Positions 13,277 through 25,862 of a stretch of DNA of 64,000 bases are shown here, piece by piece. The position numbers and the translations under genes are program-made. The notes under the pieces were generated by a model. That model was not told the DNA's origin and searched no databases. It saw only the letters and a list, made by a program, of their open reading frames with translations. The stretch comes from Neckera pumila (taxonomy: Eukaryota > Streptophyta > Bryopsida > Hypnales > Neckeraceae): NCBI GenBank assembly GCA_963969595.1, contig OZ018411.1, forward strand, positions 24,550,545 through 24,614,544, given 5' to 3'. Numbering within the stretch: the stretch's first letter is position 1; each line of letters opens with the position of its first letter.

Positions 13277-13649
13277 ATACATTTTGTGCTCCTTGGGCCT
13301 TTTGTCTAGGGAATAACGCAAATTGTTGGAAGGTGTTGTAAATGACTCTTTTCAAAAATTGCATCGTTTTTCCCTCTTCCCTGCAGGCATCAACTGCACT
13401 TGTTGATTGCTTTGAAAATTTATCGTCACAATGAAAGCATTGTGAATTGGGAGGAGCTCAAGTGGGTGGAGGGTCTTCTTTGAGAGTTTGCCCAAGTTAA
13501 GAGAGATGTTTCATTTTCAACAAAGTTGTATCAAATTCTCCTACTAGTTCTTGAGCTTGTCCGGTCTAAAATCACTATGACACATTCCTAAAGTTCCCCT
13601 CAAACGGAAATGTCCCTTAGGGATTTCACTCACCTTACCTAAATACCTC

Positions 13650-13727
13650 CTATCTACCTATCTACCTATCTACCTATCTACCTATCTACCTATCTACCTA
13701 TCTATCTATCTATCTATCTATCTATCT
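13650..13727. repeat. CTAT/CTAC tetranucleotide microsatellite
   Basis: Alternating TATC-TACC units pass into pure TATC units over about 78 bases. This is a simple compound microsatellite. Confidence 0.95.
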
Positions 13728-13824
13728 CTGTGTGTATATAGTCCACCACAATTTCCATTCCCTCACACATTATGAAACGGCACCAACCAAAGAGTTGCTT
13801 AACTTCTTGGACAACTTCCATGTA

Positions 13825-14024
13825 TGACAAATTTCATTAAAATGGTATATAAAATAATATACACCACTATTGGACCGCACATTCTGAATCATTTAGGACG
13901 AGTATAGATTTCAGACCGGACAGTCTGAACCATCTAGGACATATATGTAGATTTCAGACTGGACGGTTTGAACTGCAAAAGTGCCAAAGTTCTGGAATGG
14001 CGCCATTTTGATGGAATTTGCCAT
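13825..14024. mobile_element. Small MITE with AAATTTCATTAAAATGG ends, copy 1
   Basis: The left end TGACAAATTTCATTAAAATGG is mirrored by CCATTTTGATGGAATTTGCCA at the right. Inside are two diverged units, each containing TCAGAC..GGAC..TCTGAA..AT.TAGGAC and TAGATTTCAGAC. A relative lies at 57682-57869 with the same end words. It is non-coding. Confidence 0.7.
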
Positions 14025-14208
14025 GGCAGGAGTCCATTTGTCCCCCAGAGGCAGCGCAATCAGAGAGGGTTGAGTGCGCTCCTGTCGAACTCTGAAGTTG
14101 AGTGATCTTTCTCTTCGGTTGCTGCATTTGGGATTGTTCTGACTCCTCAGACTTCGCTGCTGTGTCAGAGGCGCAGTCCGACGCACCTGCGGTGCAAGCT
14201 TACTTGTT

Positions 14209-14412
14209 GTACTGGAAAGGCAGAACCCGTCTCTTGTGTCAACTGGACCTGGGATGCTCATTACCGGTACTTCTTCATGCACATGGCTTGTTGTCGATCA
14301 AAGTGACAAAATCGGGATCGACATTCAAGTGCACAGCCAGGCCTCGAATTAAAATCTGCCGTATTAAGCTTCAAGATCTTGGGGGAGTCCAGACAGATAA
14401 AGTACATCTGGA
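14209..14412. repeat. Duplicated GC-richer block, copy 1
   Basis: The block shares long identical runs with 15521-15722, including an unbroken match from CCCGTCTCTTGTGTCAACTG onward and another around CAAGTGCACAGCCAGGCCTC. Both copies lie in GC-richer islands in direct orientation about 1.3 kb apart. Short frames are open across both copies but differ in their stops, so I do not call a gene. It may be a duplicated exon relic. Confidence 0.6.
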
Positions 14413-14462
14413 GTCCAGTAGGGTCCAAAAATCATTCAAGTTTTTTCTCCCAAGGTGCATAT

Positions 14463-14766
14463 ATCGGAACAACAGCTAAGAACTTGGAAAAGCTCCTGTA
14501 CGCTCAAAAATTCATCATGATGCAAAGTGCGTTGGGTGAATCGGAACAACAGCTAAGAATTTGGAATAGCTCCTGTACGCTCAAAAGTTCATCAAGCTGT
14601 AAAGTGTGTATGTTGGTTGAACCAAAACTAAGAGCTTTGAAAAGCTCCTGTACGCTCACAAATTCATCAAGCTGCAAAGTGCATTAGGTGAATCGGAACC
14701 AAAACTAAGAGCTATGAAAAGCTCCTGTATGCTCAAAAGTTCTTCAAGCTGTAAAGTGCGTTGGAA
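14463..14766. repeat. Minisatellite, four units of about 75 bases
   Basis: Four diverged direct units each contain the series CTAAGA..TTGGAAAAGCTCCTGT, then ACGCTCAAAA.TTCATCA, then AAAGTGCGTTGG. The units begin at about 14465, 14541, 14621 and 14698. The array directly follows duplicated block 1. Confidence 0.85.
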
Positions 14767-15520
14767 AGATGGTAGATTTTAGTTTCCAATATAATCAATT
14801 TCCGTTACAAAACTACATTATCATACAATAATATAGAAAAAGCCTTTTAACACAATGTCTACCATCTAGTATTACCACCTTTTGTTGAAATAATTGCTTG
14901 TACATACTCTATCAAGCATAATTTACATGTAATGAAGATATGGAGTTGCTCCAGAGATATTATAATCCTCATTGTTTGAATAGTTTGCACCACTGATTTC
15001 TCCTTATTTCTTGGTCTATGACAATGCTGCAACAAGTTTTTGACAATCTTCCATACATACTCTATGAAGATTCTTGTATGCAAGCTAACCTCTTGTAAGC
15101 ATCCCTCTGTGCAAGCTAACCTCTTGTAATATTGCTCATTCTCGTGCATTGAAATTTGATGTCACACACTTTGGTTTTGGCCCTTTCAGCACTATGAAGT
15201 GCAATGAACACATGCCATATATAGACGCATCACAAGTGGTTCCGTCCAGGAGTTCAAGATCCATTTCTAAACTCGTGACAATGCCTTTTACTGAAGCGAA
15301 TCATATTCTCTACTTTGTGACCATTTTTTCCGTGATTGATTGATGGGCCGGGGATTAATGACCACGGAGGACATGACAAATTGCAATTTTGCTTGGTGGA
15401 AAGGTGGTTGGAATAAAGGGAGCTCGATCGATTCCGCTGGACAGAGCGCCGCCAAGCTTTTCACGAACAGCAAAGCTTCCACAGCAAGAGTTCGAATTAT
15501 TCTTGGACCCTACTGTGGTG

Positions 15521-15722
15521 TACTACTGTAGAAAGGTTGAACCCGTCTCTTGTGTCAACTGGACCTGGGATGCTCATTACCGGTACTTCGTCGTGCACAT
15601 GGCATGTTTCCAAGTGACAAAAATGGGGAAATTCAAGTGCACAGCCAGGCCTCGAAACTGAAATGAAATGGGGGAATAAGCTTCAAGATTGCATTGGAGA
15701 GCGAGTCCGTCCAGACGGAACC
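15521..15722. repeat. Duplicated GC-richer block, copy 2
   Basis: This is the partner of 14209-14412. Identical runs are interrupted by small indels, for example near the position matching 14285-14310. A frame open from 15389 to 15661 covers it on the + strand with no recognisable domain. A possible gene relic cannot be excluded. Confidence 0.6.
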
Positions 15723-15976
15723 GATGTGTCTGTCTGGTAGGGTGCCAATTTGCTAGCTAGCTAGAGAATTTGATATTTTCATGTCTGTTACAAATTGCAG
15801 GTGCTCACTCTATCTTCTTTGGAGATCTCTGGCAAAGTGGAAATGATCACAAAAGAACCTGAATGCTGCTGCAAATGGACAGCAAGTGCTGCATACGTAG
15901 TGACAAGGAGCGAGGGGGGCGGTGCAATGATCCAGGGCAATCAGGTCCAGGTGAAGATCGACTAGGTGCTGCAGGA

Positions 15977-16005
15977 TAGGGTAGGGTAGGGTAGGGTAGG
16001 GTAGG
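15977..16005. repeat. Interstitial TAGGG array
   Basis: Five full TAGGG units plus a partial one. The motif is one or two T short of the standard plant telomere unit TTTAGGG. It is a short interstitial array and not a chromosome end. Confidence 0.9.
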
Positions 16006-16175
16006 TTTGTCCCAAAATAATTCTAAAAGTGGTCAGATAGCAAAACTTTGAAGGAAAAAGGTTTGAGAAGTTTTGTTGTACGGAGACAGAAAAAAAAAAA
16101 GATTCTTACAAATTGTTTCTATGTTTAGAATTGAATGTGCTGAACCTTTCTTTCTAGAAAAGTTTACCCCGGCCC

Positions 16176-16600
16176 TTAGAGCAGCTCCAATGCAACACTA
16201 GAGCAAGCACGAGAATGGCACCAATGGGACTTGTAATGTCCTTCTTGAAATATTTGGTCCCTAATGCGGCTGCTCTAGTCAATTGCATTTTTCAGAGCTT
16301 GGCAAATGAGAGACCCTACTCGGCATTTGGATACAATGTGTTGAGCGCAGAACATCACACGGAAGATTAGATTCTCTAACACTCTCACAAAGTCCAAACC
16401 ACCTAAATTGCCTACACTGGAAAAGTACAAAGAATCCCGGCTCAAAATTGAAAAAGAGCAGGTGTTGGGGTAACTTGCCGGGCCTTAGCCCATCCCAACA
16501 TTGGAGCTTATACAAGCTGGCCCGCCCCCTCACTCTGCATGGGCCCTGGGCCTATCAATTAACAACATCCTATGCAGAGTGAGCATTGGGCTTGCTCTTA
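16176..16600. mobile_element. MITE with AGAGCAxCTCCAATGC ends, copy 1
   Basis: The left end TTAGAGCAGCTCCAATGC pairs with the right end GCATTGGGCTTGCTCTTA in inverted orientation. The interior is GC-richer than the surroundings and non-coding. A second copy with the same ends is at 24935-25372. The superfamily is not determined; no unambiguous target-site duplication is visible. Confidence 0.7.
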
Positions 16601-17455
16601 ACCTATACAATCCCGTGGCCATTTTTATCATTCAAAACTACTCAAAACTACCATTTTCAATGCAAACAATGAAATTTTTAAAATATTTGTTTCTTTTGAA
16701 TATTGGCAACAATAGGATCTTGCACTAAACTAGTAAGAAAATAGAGTTAATCGCAAAGTGAACTCCAATTTGTAGAAGGGATGTCAGAGGAAGGTTAACC
16801 CTTAAACGTTGACAAGGACATTTTGTGTATGATGGATGACAGTGAATCCTTCTAGTAGGACAGAAATGCAACTTTTCATCCTTGAAATTTTGTTGTGAAA
16901 AGTGGAGGCCTTCTACAATAGTTTTACCTCCAATGAGTGCTTTTGCAATTTTTTAGCCTGTGATATATACAATAGCTGAAGGAATGATTTCCACCGTCAC
17001 TAGCATGTCTTTTAAAGGTTTACTAAAAATAGTACAAAAGAAACACAACACCAAATTCCATTAGACCAAGTTTGGGTGCTTCAAGGTGAATTTTGTCTTG
17101 TTTTTTTCCTCAAATTCCGGTTCCTGGTCCCTCATTGCACACACTTTTTGATTAACCCTAATGCCTGAAAGAAATTTCAAAAACTTTGACCATATCAATC
17201 AGAAGATATAAGCATTTCAAGTAAATAGAACAAGCTTTTTGTTCCTAGTCTTATTAGATCATAAATCTTTGAATCATTTTAATTTAAAAATTTTGTGCTA
17301 CAAGTTGTGAATTAAATTATTTTAATGTTGAAGAATTTAGTTGAGAGTTTTACAAAAATCCAAAAGAAACCTCATCATTTTCCCTCTTTCAAAAATTGTT
17401 AAGTTGAAAAAGATACAAGTTAGAAGGAAAAACTAAATAAATTGTTGATAGGTCT
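16601..17455. other. AT-rich spacer, no gene seen
   Basis: It contains an R1-like terminus GGTTAACCCTTAAA at about 16793, but no complete repeat could be delimited. Confidence 0.35.
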
Positions 17456-17588
17456 CACTAGTAGAAAACATGCTCTAAATGATTGTCCTAAATTATTGAA
17501 AAATTGTCCACAATGATTGTAAATGACTCATTATGGATATTTTTCAACCATAGTGGCTAGTCATTTAAGACATGTTTTTCTACTAGTG
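17456..17588. mobile_element. Miniature CACTA-type element with target-site duplication
   Basis: The element is 133 bases. It begins CACTAGTAGAAAACATG and ends CATGTTTTTCTACTAGTG, giving inverted terminal repeats with the diagnostic CACTA terminus. It is flanked on both sides by TCT (17453-17455 and 17589-17591). A 3-base target-site duplication is the hallmark of CACTA (En/Spm) transposons. The interior also folds back (AAATGA..TCATTT). It has no coding capacity and must depend on a transposase encoded elsewhere. Confidence 0.9.
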
Positions 17589-17591
17589 TCT

Positions 17592-19046
17592 AAGATGGAA
17601 TTGAAACACACTAATTTCAATGCGGAGATTGGCAAGAATTTGCTAAAGTTTCTCACAAAATAAGAGGCTTTATAATTTTCACATCACTTATCCAAATGGA
17701 ATGAATCAAACCTTTCTATACAAACAAGGTATTATTTAGACTTTAGGGATTCAAGAATACACGTTCAAATTTTAAACAAAATAAATTATAAGAAGCTATA
17801 AATGTTTTCTTTTCAATTAGTAGCAATATAATAATGAATGTTTTGTATTCAATGTTCCATTTTCAATTAGTGAAGGACACTTTCTAAAACCATGTTGTGT
17901 ACCATTTAATACAAGAGAAGTGCTTTTAGAATACATCATGGCCCATTTACAAAACTATGCCATGTAATTACAACACCACCTATGAAATAAAATAGTGGCT
18001 TATTAGCTTTCATTTCAGAAAATATAACTAAATGTCAATCATTCCAAAAGTATGCAGTTTCTTTTGTTCATCACAAATTTCATTCTCATTACACTAAAAA
18101 ATTCATCAATTGCACCAACCAACTCCAATTCAATTCACTTGGTAAAGATTCACTTCTTTGACATGTTACCCTTTTACTAGTAGTTTTTTAAGTTTTGATA
18201 TAATGTTGTCCTTGAACAATCTAGATCTATAATATTGTTTTGATGTGTAATACTCTTTTGATTTGACCTCTATAAAATAAAACCACATATTTTCATACAA
18301 CAATACTTACATATATAGTTTTATGCTACAACTACAATAGGACTAGCACTCAATATTGTGACACTAACTTTGAGACTTTCTCTTTGTTGTATAGAAGTCT
18401 AAAATCATGTAAACAAATAGGAAACAAGCATATGCATCACATTGCATATGTTTATTTCATGTCTTTGATTATGATTGCTTCCCATGAGTTTTCCTTTTAA
18501 ATATGCTTTCATTGTCCTGGACTAATTAAAATGCAAAATTCTATGATAGAATCCAAGGTCCATTTATTATCAAATAATACGTGTTTGATGTTTATATTGT
18601 TTGTGAAACTTGAAATGATATTTAAGGAAGTTGAAGAAGATGACTAGCCATACATACCAACATAATTAAAGAACTTTTGACAACTCTACATATTTGTTAT
18701 TTGGTATGGTATTTGTATTCTTGTCAACTTCCTACAAGTAAGTCATTATATGTTTTGGATGTGTTTTTTCTTATAAATATTATTTTGCCTAAATTGTAAA
18801 TTATAGATACTGTAATTTGAAGTCACTTTCCATGAAAAATAATTAAGTTTTTTGAAGTCAAATGATTTTGAAAAATTAATAAGCCTTTTTGCCAAATCCA
18901 AGGAAAATTAGATATAAAAAAGGTCAAAATGTTGAAAAAGGTACAATACAACTCATCTCTGGACACGTCCACTAAAAAACAAAAAATCGAAATTCATTCC
19001 TCTAATTTTACAACAAAGGAGGGATACTATGAAAAATAAAGAGGGA
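17592..19046. other. AT-rich spacer, no gene seen
   Basis: Only AT-biased sequence with short frames. No exon, RNA gene or element end is recognised. Confidence 0.35.
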
Positions 19047-19621
19047 CTACCTCCGTCCCAAAATGATCTTCATATTGGACAAAATGATCTGAATTAAGGC
19101 AAAAAATAACATATTTAAAACCAAATTCATGCTATAAGTAGAGGTTTTGGTGCACTCCTAGCATTCTAGAAACTTTGAGTTTCGGAGCCCTTTCCAAAGT
19201 GTAGTTTTGGAATATTGAAAAGTATAATTTTTGGAACATTTTCATGGAGTACCATTGGTCAATTTATTGTTGAGTGTGAGGTCGTCATTTTGTAGGAATT
19301 TAGTATATGCCCAATACCATATGTGGCCCTTTATTTTGCCTCCAAAAGCTTCATTTCCTTCAATGGGGCAGTATTCAAAGAGATGGAAGTAATAAGAATG
19401 AACAATGTTGATTGACCCTTTTAGTCATTTCATTTATCTTTTAATTGGTGATGGCATGGATGGAGGAGGGGCAACTACTTGGAGTTGTTATATTGGTCCC
19501 AAATTAATGGCGATCAAAAATCAAATCTGGACAGTTTACAACATCACAAAGTACAACATGAAGATCATTTTGGGGAAAAAATTTAAGGCTAATAGGAAGA
19601 CCATTTTGGAACGGAGAGAAT
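19047..19621. mobile_element. Stowaway-like element, copy 1
   Basis: The left end CTACCTCCGTCCCAAAATGA and the right end TCATTTTGG...CATTTTGGAACGGAGAG match the CTCCCTCCGTCCC consensus of Stowaway (Tc1/mariner) MITEs, inverted as expected. Secondary copies of AAAATGATCT lie next to both ends (about 19060, 19082 and 19560). At about 575 bases it is longer than a typical Stowaway. It is non-coding. Confidence 0.75.
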
Positions 19622-20076
19622 ATAATAAGGAGATATAACTGAAAGACATAACTATTACTTTCTTATGCAATGAAGAGAACCATTCAACTTCAAAGATTAT
19701 TTGGAGGGTTGCTAAAAGTTAAGAAAAGCTATTTAATAGTTTCCAAATAACTTATTAACAAAAAATGAATTGCCTCACCTTCCAATTTTAAATAATTATT
19801 CAGCCAAAATTTGCCAAAGGTGACCTCACGCTATGCCATGTACCTTGAAAAAGCAATATGAAAGTGAAAAATATCATATTGACGTTCATTTTAAACTTAA
19901 AAGGTTGCTGAAAATTATAACATTCTACATGTTTTGAATGAATTGAGATGTTCATGCTTTTACTAAAAATAAAAACCACAAATATGATACAAGGTAGGTC
20001 TAAATTATTTGTAACAGTCCTCAGAAGTTTATTTTTATCCTTCAAAAGTTCAAGAAACACATGCATAACGACTACT

Positions 20077-20789
20077 GGGTGATTGCATGAAAGACCAGTA
20101 CTGAAACATTATCACTAACGTAGTGCCGAAGCTTCATTTTGCAATAACTTTAGAACCATGACTCGTATGAGCTTGAAATTTTCAGTGGAGAGTCTTCTTT
20201 TGATTGTTGTCGTATTTCATATTTTTCAAAAAAATTCAAAAATCATTTAAACTAATTTGTCACGTTTTAAGTTTTAGGGTTTTTACTACGTAAGGAGTCC
20301 CCAAATTTAATGATTTGGAACTGAAACTTCTATGGTCTATTTCCATAGTAGGAACTCATGTTTTTACCAAGGGGCATTAAAAAATATTTTATTTTATATC
20401 CTCTATGTCCATGCAAAGAGGGCTCCCTTGCGCATGCAATTCTGAACACTAAAGATGGTCTTAGGATCATTTTTTGGGTGAAATCTCTTTACCATGAAGT
20501 CTTCTCAAATAGCTTTTTTGATTTAAAAAAAAATTACTTTTCCTATTTTTTACAAATTAAAATGTTAAAGTGTGTATTTTCTTGCGATTCTGCACTTTTC
20601 TAGTTCTCCTATTTAAAGAATTTTTTTTTGCTTTTCCTTCATAGGGTATCTTCTTCTTATAAGTGTATATATTTCTCATATTTTTCATGTTTTTCTAAAA
20701 ATGCTTTTTTATTTTTATAGTACTACCGAAAAAATGGCTGAAAACGGCCAAAGTGGAATAAAAACAGAAGGTCATTCATGCAATGACCC
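20077..20789. mobile_element. Probable MITE with GGGTGATTGCATGAA ends
   Basis: The left end GGGTGATTGCATGAAAGACC is mirrored at the right by GGTCATTCATGCAATGACCC with few mismatches. The interior is AT-rich and non-coding; the 81-codon frame at 20358 shows no domain. The flanks show no clear duplication. Confidence 0.55.
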
Positions 20790-23700
20790 TGCTACATTTA
20801 TTAGTTTATATCATCTTCATGCATTTTTAGGTGAACATTTGTCATGTTAATATCTTACTAGCATATTAATTTGTACTAGTCTAACTAAATAATCATAGTT
20901 TAATGAGATAATTCACTCTCAACACAGGAATTTAAAAGATATTTTATTTTTCTAAATCCAACCATATTAACATCATATAGCTAATTCATTGAAGTATATT
21001 GTGTTAAACTTCCAAAGTAAGAGACTTCACTAATAGTAAGATATTTTCCTTTAAACTTTGAAGAATATACTTTTTACATCATTCTGCATATGCATAGATC
21101 ATCTTTAAATTTTTTTTCTACAAAAATATACTTGTCCCACAATGTGTACAAGCTAATGCCTTGCTTTGAAATTTAGTTGCAAATCCATAGAAAACAATTA
21201 AAGAAAAATCTCAAATACAAAAAAATTCTTGTTGCTTGAATTGCCCCATGTTGAGAACAAAAAGAGGAAATTGGAGATCACTTTGTAATCTTTGATCCAA
21301 ATTTTAAATAATTTATTTTGCATCCAAGAGAATCTTTGTATGCATTTCAATTGTAGAATTAAAAAAATTGAAATCGCAATTGCCTGACCAAATTGATTAA
21401 AGCCTTAAAAACACTCTTCATTCATTCAAAGGTAAAAACTCATCAATTTTCATCATAAAGGCGTAACTTTTCAATGTTGGTGCCAGTATCCAATATTTTC
21501 TAAAGTTTTTGAGAATTTTTTGGTTATCAATTTCCTTTGAGAAGGTACAAACACAACCCCTAAACTCCCATTGTCTCCTTGCGGAACGAAATGGATTTTG
21601 GATAGATTCTTACAGTCTCAATTTGAGTGGTAATTTCCTGAATTTTTTTGTGAACAAAAGAAATCACATTAGCTTTTTGAGAATAGATTTTTATTTTAAT
21701 AGTTGCTCGGATGCAAAAGTTATGTCACTCAAAGCCTAATATGGAGTTTGTTGGACAACACCAAAAGAAACCACATAAAGTAAACTAAAAAGTATTTTTC
21801 ATCAAAAGTTTTTTTTTCTACATGCAAAGACTTGATTCATTCTATTTGGATTAGTGATGAGAAAGTTATCCATCTTGTTATGGGCAATTTAAGCATCTTC
21901 TTGAAAAAATCACTCATAGGATTTGTTTTTGAATGCAATTTTCAAAAAAGGAAAAAGTTAGCTTGCTAGAGCAATCTTGCTATTGGAATTCGTGATTTTA
22001 ATTCCATTTTAGAGCTATTAATGGTTTAGTTTTCCCTTCAATCTTAAACTTACTTCTACTAAACAATTTTATAATGAGTGAAAATTAAGTGTTTATTCTT
22101 AAACTTTTATTCTAGACTTTTGACTAAATTATTCAATATAAAAGTTAATAAATTCAAAATGTGTAATACAAAAAATTGAAGCTATGAAGATTCAAAGCCT
22201 TAAAAATCTATTAAGGCAAGGTGCAAAAAAACCCTCAAATTTCTTCACTTCAAATCAAATATCTTGCAATCCACCCAGTTAAAGTTTTTGAAATCTCTTC
22301 CACACATTTTTAAACTAGTCTAGTGCAAGATCCTACGGTTAGATATGCAAAACAAACAATATCTGCATTTTTTGCACTTTGCAATAGAAATGACAGTTTT
22401 GAGTGTTTTTTGATGAAAAAAATGCCTTGGGAGATTAGGAATTAAAAAGCCCCACTTTAAAAGCCCCGTTGTCTTGGTAGACAAATGACATTTTTTAATA
22501 CCAAATTATTAGAAATTTGAAGGATTGACTTTCATGAGTCTCATTCAATAATAATTATTTCCTCACTAGTATGTGAAAAATTGAGGCCCCAAAAAATTTG
22601 CATTGACCCAACACCACCATCATCACTCTAGGTAACAAAATCAACATGTATCTATGTGGAAGAAACAATTTTAGAATCTCTACCAAAAAAACTTTGATCC
22701 TTCATAACTTTTGCATGCCGTGTTCTTTGAAAAAAACATTAAAATGGTCATATGAAGTGGGTCCTCTAGGATGAATTATGTGTTTTGCATGGTAATTGTA
22801 AAAAAAGTTCCTATTTTGTACTGTGTTAATTACATGTTATTTGCCTCCCCTAGCAAATTTGAGCCTTTGATTCTAAATATGAATTCTAATTTTCCAAATT
22901 TTTATCATGGATGGAAAATTTAAAAAAATTGTCTTTTTTCTGGGATAAATTCACCCCGTTGGACCCATTTTGTATGACCACTTTAACATCATGTGTTCTT
23001 TGGTGCGTTAGAACCTCTTTTCACTTGCCAACAAGAAAATATGAGAATTCAACCAATCTAATAATAGTAATAATTAGGCATAATAGCTCAATTGCCTGCC
23101 ACTTTGGAAGTGCCTATGTTAGTAGTTCCATTTGAATACGGGTGTACATGATGTGACGATATTGAACTGTAACCATATTATTAGTATTTAACGATTTAAA
23201 GTCCTACTATCCCCTTGGAGAACAAAATGGATTTTGGGCAGGCTCTTACAGCCTCAATATTTCAATCGGTGCCCGAATGCAAAAGTTACAACACAAAAGG
23301 TCTTTTTTTTCGGTGCGGCGGGCAAAAATCTCTTCACACAATTTTGTTTTTTTAAATTTAAAAAAATTGCTTCTCATAGATTGTAATTTTATCTATATGG
23401 GAAGCTTTGATTTATTGCATTTGGATTTGTTATACGAAAGTTATGGACAACCTTATTTTTCAGGCAATTAGAACATCTTCTTGAAAAAATAACTTATAGG
23501 ATTCATTTTTGAATGCAATTTTCACAACTTTTCAAAAAAAATTGTTTGGCAAGGTTAAGTTTGCTTGCTAAAACTATCTCACCATTGGGATTATAGTGTT
23601 TTAATCCCATCTTAGAGCTATTAATAATTTATTTTTTCTTTCAATCTTGGACCTACTTCTACTTAACAATTTTTTAAAGAATGAAAATCAAGTGTTCTTT
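20790..23700. other. AT-rich repeat desert
   Basis: No gene seen. Passages recur inside this stretch and elsewhere: the paragraph at 21560-22090 is echoed at 23215-23720, and the phrase around 22375-22445 resembles R1 ends. Boundaries are too decayed to define separate elements. Confidence 0.45.
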
Positions 23701-24045
23701 TTTTGAGATTTTTATCCTAGATTTACAACTCAATTCTTCAACATAAAAAAAATTAAATTAAAAGTCTGAAGTGCAAAATCTTTACACAAATGGTGGTCAA
23801 AGTCAGACGACTGCAGGCTAGTGTTCAAAAAAACAATTTTTTCCAACTTTGAATGCTAATATCTTCTAATCTATGCTATCAAACTTTATGAAATTCTTAA
23901 CATATGATTTGAGAAAACCTAAACACAGGATCCTATGGATAGATTCTAAAAAAACATTTTTCTTTTTTTTGAAATGAACGCAGCAGAATTAGCAATTTTG
24001 AGTAGTTTTTGACAAAAAAATGGCCTTGGGACTTTAAAGGTTAAA
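23701..24045 (-). repeat. R1-related repeat fragment
   Basis: It ends CTTTAAAGGTTAA at 24045. The block 23800-24045 is a diverged reverse complement of 63355-63610: shared words surround the GGATCCTATGG/ATAGGATTTTGT position and the closing terminal phrase. Confidence 0.5.
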
Positions 24046-24934
24046 TTAGATTGTTTGATTGTTTTGTTTATTTATTGCAATTAGATCTCCTAGACCAAAA
24101 GCCCCCTGGTTGCGTTCTTGGTACCGTTGGAAAGCTCTCTATGATGAGAGGTACATAAACTTTGTTGTGGCATGTGAAAGATATTGAATTTCAAAAGGTT
24201 TTATGAATTAGAAATTTAGAAATTACTTTTACTTTTCAATTATTTTGGCTTTGGCAACGGCACATGGCCCTGTGTAAGCTACTGTAATAAGATATCAACA
24301 ATTTTGGATGGATCAGGCTCCCTAGTAAGGACGGCTTATATGCTAGCCCGGTGGGCAGAAAAAGCAACTAGAAGACAAACACAGTACCACCAATTGATCG
24401 GCAATCATGGAAGGAGGAGGAGAGTTCTATTGATCTCAGTGTATCTCACACTGTAGAAGGAACATAAAAGTGCCTTCTATATTTCGGTATTATTGACCGC
24501 ATCCACCCACTAATACATGTACATTGTTGGCCTGTTCATGGGGCGACTCAACCCGCTCTTCAACCGGGCATAGGGGGTTTGCATGGACGTTTTCACAACT
24601 TGATTCTCGATATGGAGCTCCGATTCTTCCCATTCTCTTCCGTCCTTGAATGTAGGATTTTCAAGCCCGCTCTTCTTTCCATCAACCCGACTTAGTATTT
24701 TTCTAAAAGTTTTCTCCTTTTGTGTCCTTATCTCATCTATTCCAAGACTTGCTTCCGTGGCTTGCCTCATTCATTGGTTGCCACATGCCACTAAATTTCA
24801 AACGTTACAAAAAAAGTGAAAATTCTCATTTGAAAACCGGTGCGCATCCGGAAGCAAGATGTGGACTGGACTGGACCTCGGAGTGCAACGCATGGAGCTC
24901 CACCTCTGGTCCGGTGCTTGCATGCGAACAACCC

Positions 24935-25372
24935 TAAGAGCAACTCCAATGCAGCTACTCGATCATGCACGGAACGGCATAATGCCAGGCCTACCAAAAA
25001 ATCACGCCCCAATGCATACGGCATGGGTCTCTTTATTTTTCTGGACCCAGCAATTTCCATCCACTGCACTGCATTTTAAGGAAATTTGAAGAGCACAGAA
25101 GTCATAAAAGTCATAAATGTCTCCCCTTTTCAAGCCTTGTAATGTGTGCCGATTGATTGGAGCTTCCCTTTTGCATGAAACATCTTTTTTTAATGTATAA
25201 TCTTTCTTCTTCTTCTTTTTATATTGCAGAAAGTCAATTTGAAGTTTGGCTTGCCGGCTTTGCATTGGGGCCATTTTTTTCTAAAAGTTGCAGGTACGGA
25301 ATGAGGTCCGCCTCCTTGTGCTTTAAAATCTGGATAATGTATGTCTTTCCGTGTTCGCATTGGGCTTGCTCT
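24935..25372. mobile_element. MITE with AGAGCAxCTCCAATGC ends, copy 2
   Basis: The left end TAAGAGCAACTCCAATGC is inverted relative to GCATTGGGCTTGCTCT at the right. It is the same family as 16176-16600. The left part is GC-rich and the right part contains a CTTCTT run. It is non-coding. Confidence 0.65.
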
Positions 25373-25862
25373 GAGGAGGCCCTAATAAGTGAGTGACTAT
25401 GTCCCTTTGTCCTTGTTGCTCCAGAGCTGTTATTAATATAGAATATGGTCCTCCTCTAACTTACAATCCTCTGTATAAAACATTCATTGTTCAAAACTTG
25501 CACTCATGGTCTTTTAGGGGTTAAGGCAAATGAGCCACTCAATAGTACCGTGTCTAATTTAAACTAAGTTTTCTATTATTATTCTGGGATTCATTTCATT
25601 TTGAAATGACACTAGTGTATTGTGCCGTTACCATAGTCAAAATAAGAGTAAAAACATTTTTCTACTTTTTTATTTAAAAAATAATTCAAAAATTCATAAC
25701 TTTTACATCGTGAGTTAGAATGCCATGAAACAAAGCTTGTGCACCTCTCCTCACATAAGTTAGAGCTTTTTGATGGTACCAAGAATATGACTAGAGGACG
25801 CACAATCCAAGAGATTTCATCATAACAAACAAAACAAAACAACAACCACAAACAGCCTAACT

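Noticed and set aside
13911..14282. 123-codon minus-strand frame
   Set aside because: It spans a MITE end and the duplicated block; an open frame by composition.
24510..24770. 86-codon minus-strand frame with charged, coding-like sequence
   Set aside because: No domain and no adjoining exons found; possibly a gene fragment, but not supportable.
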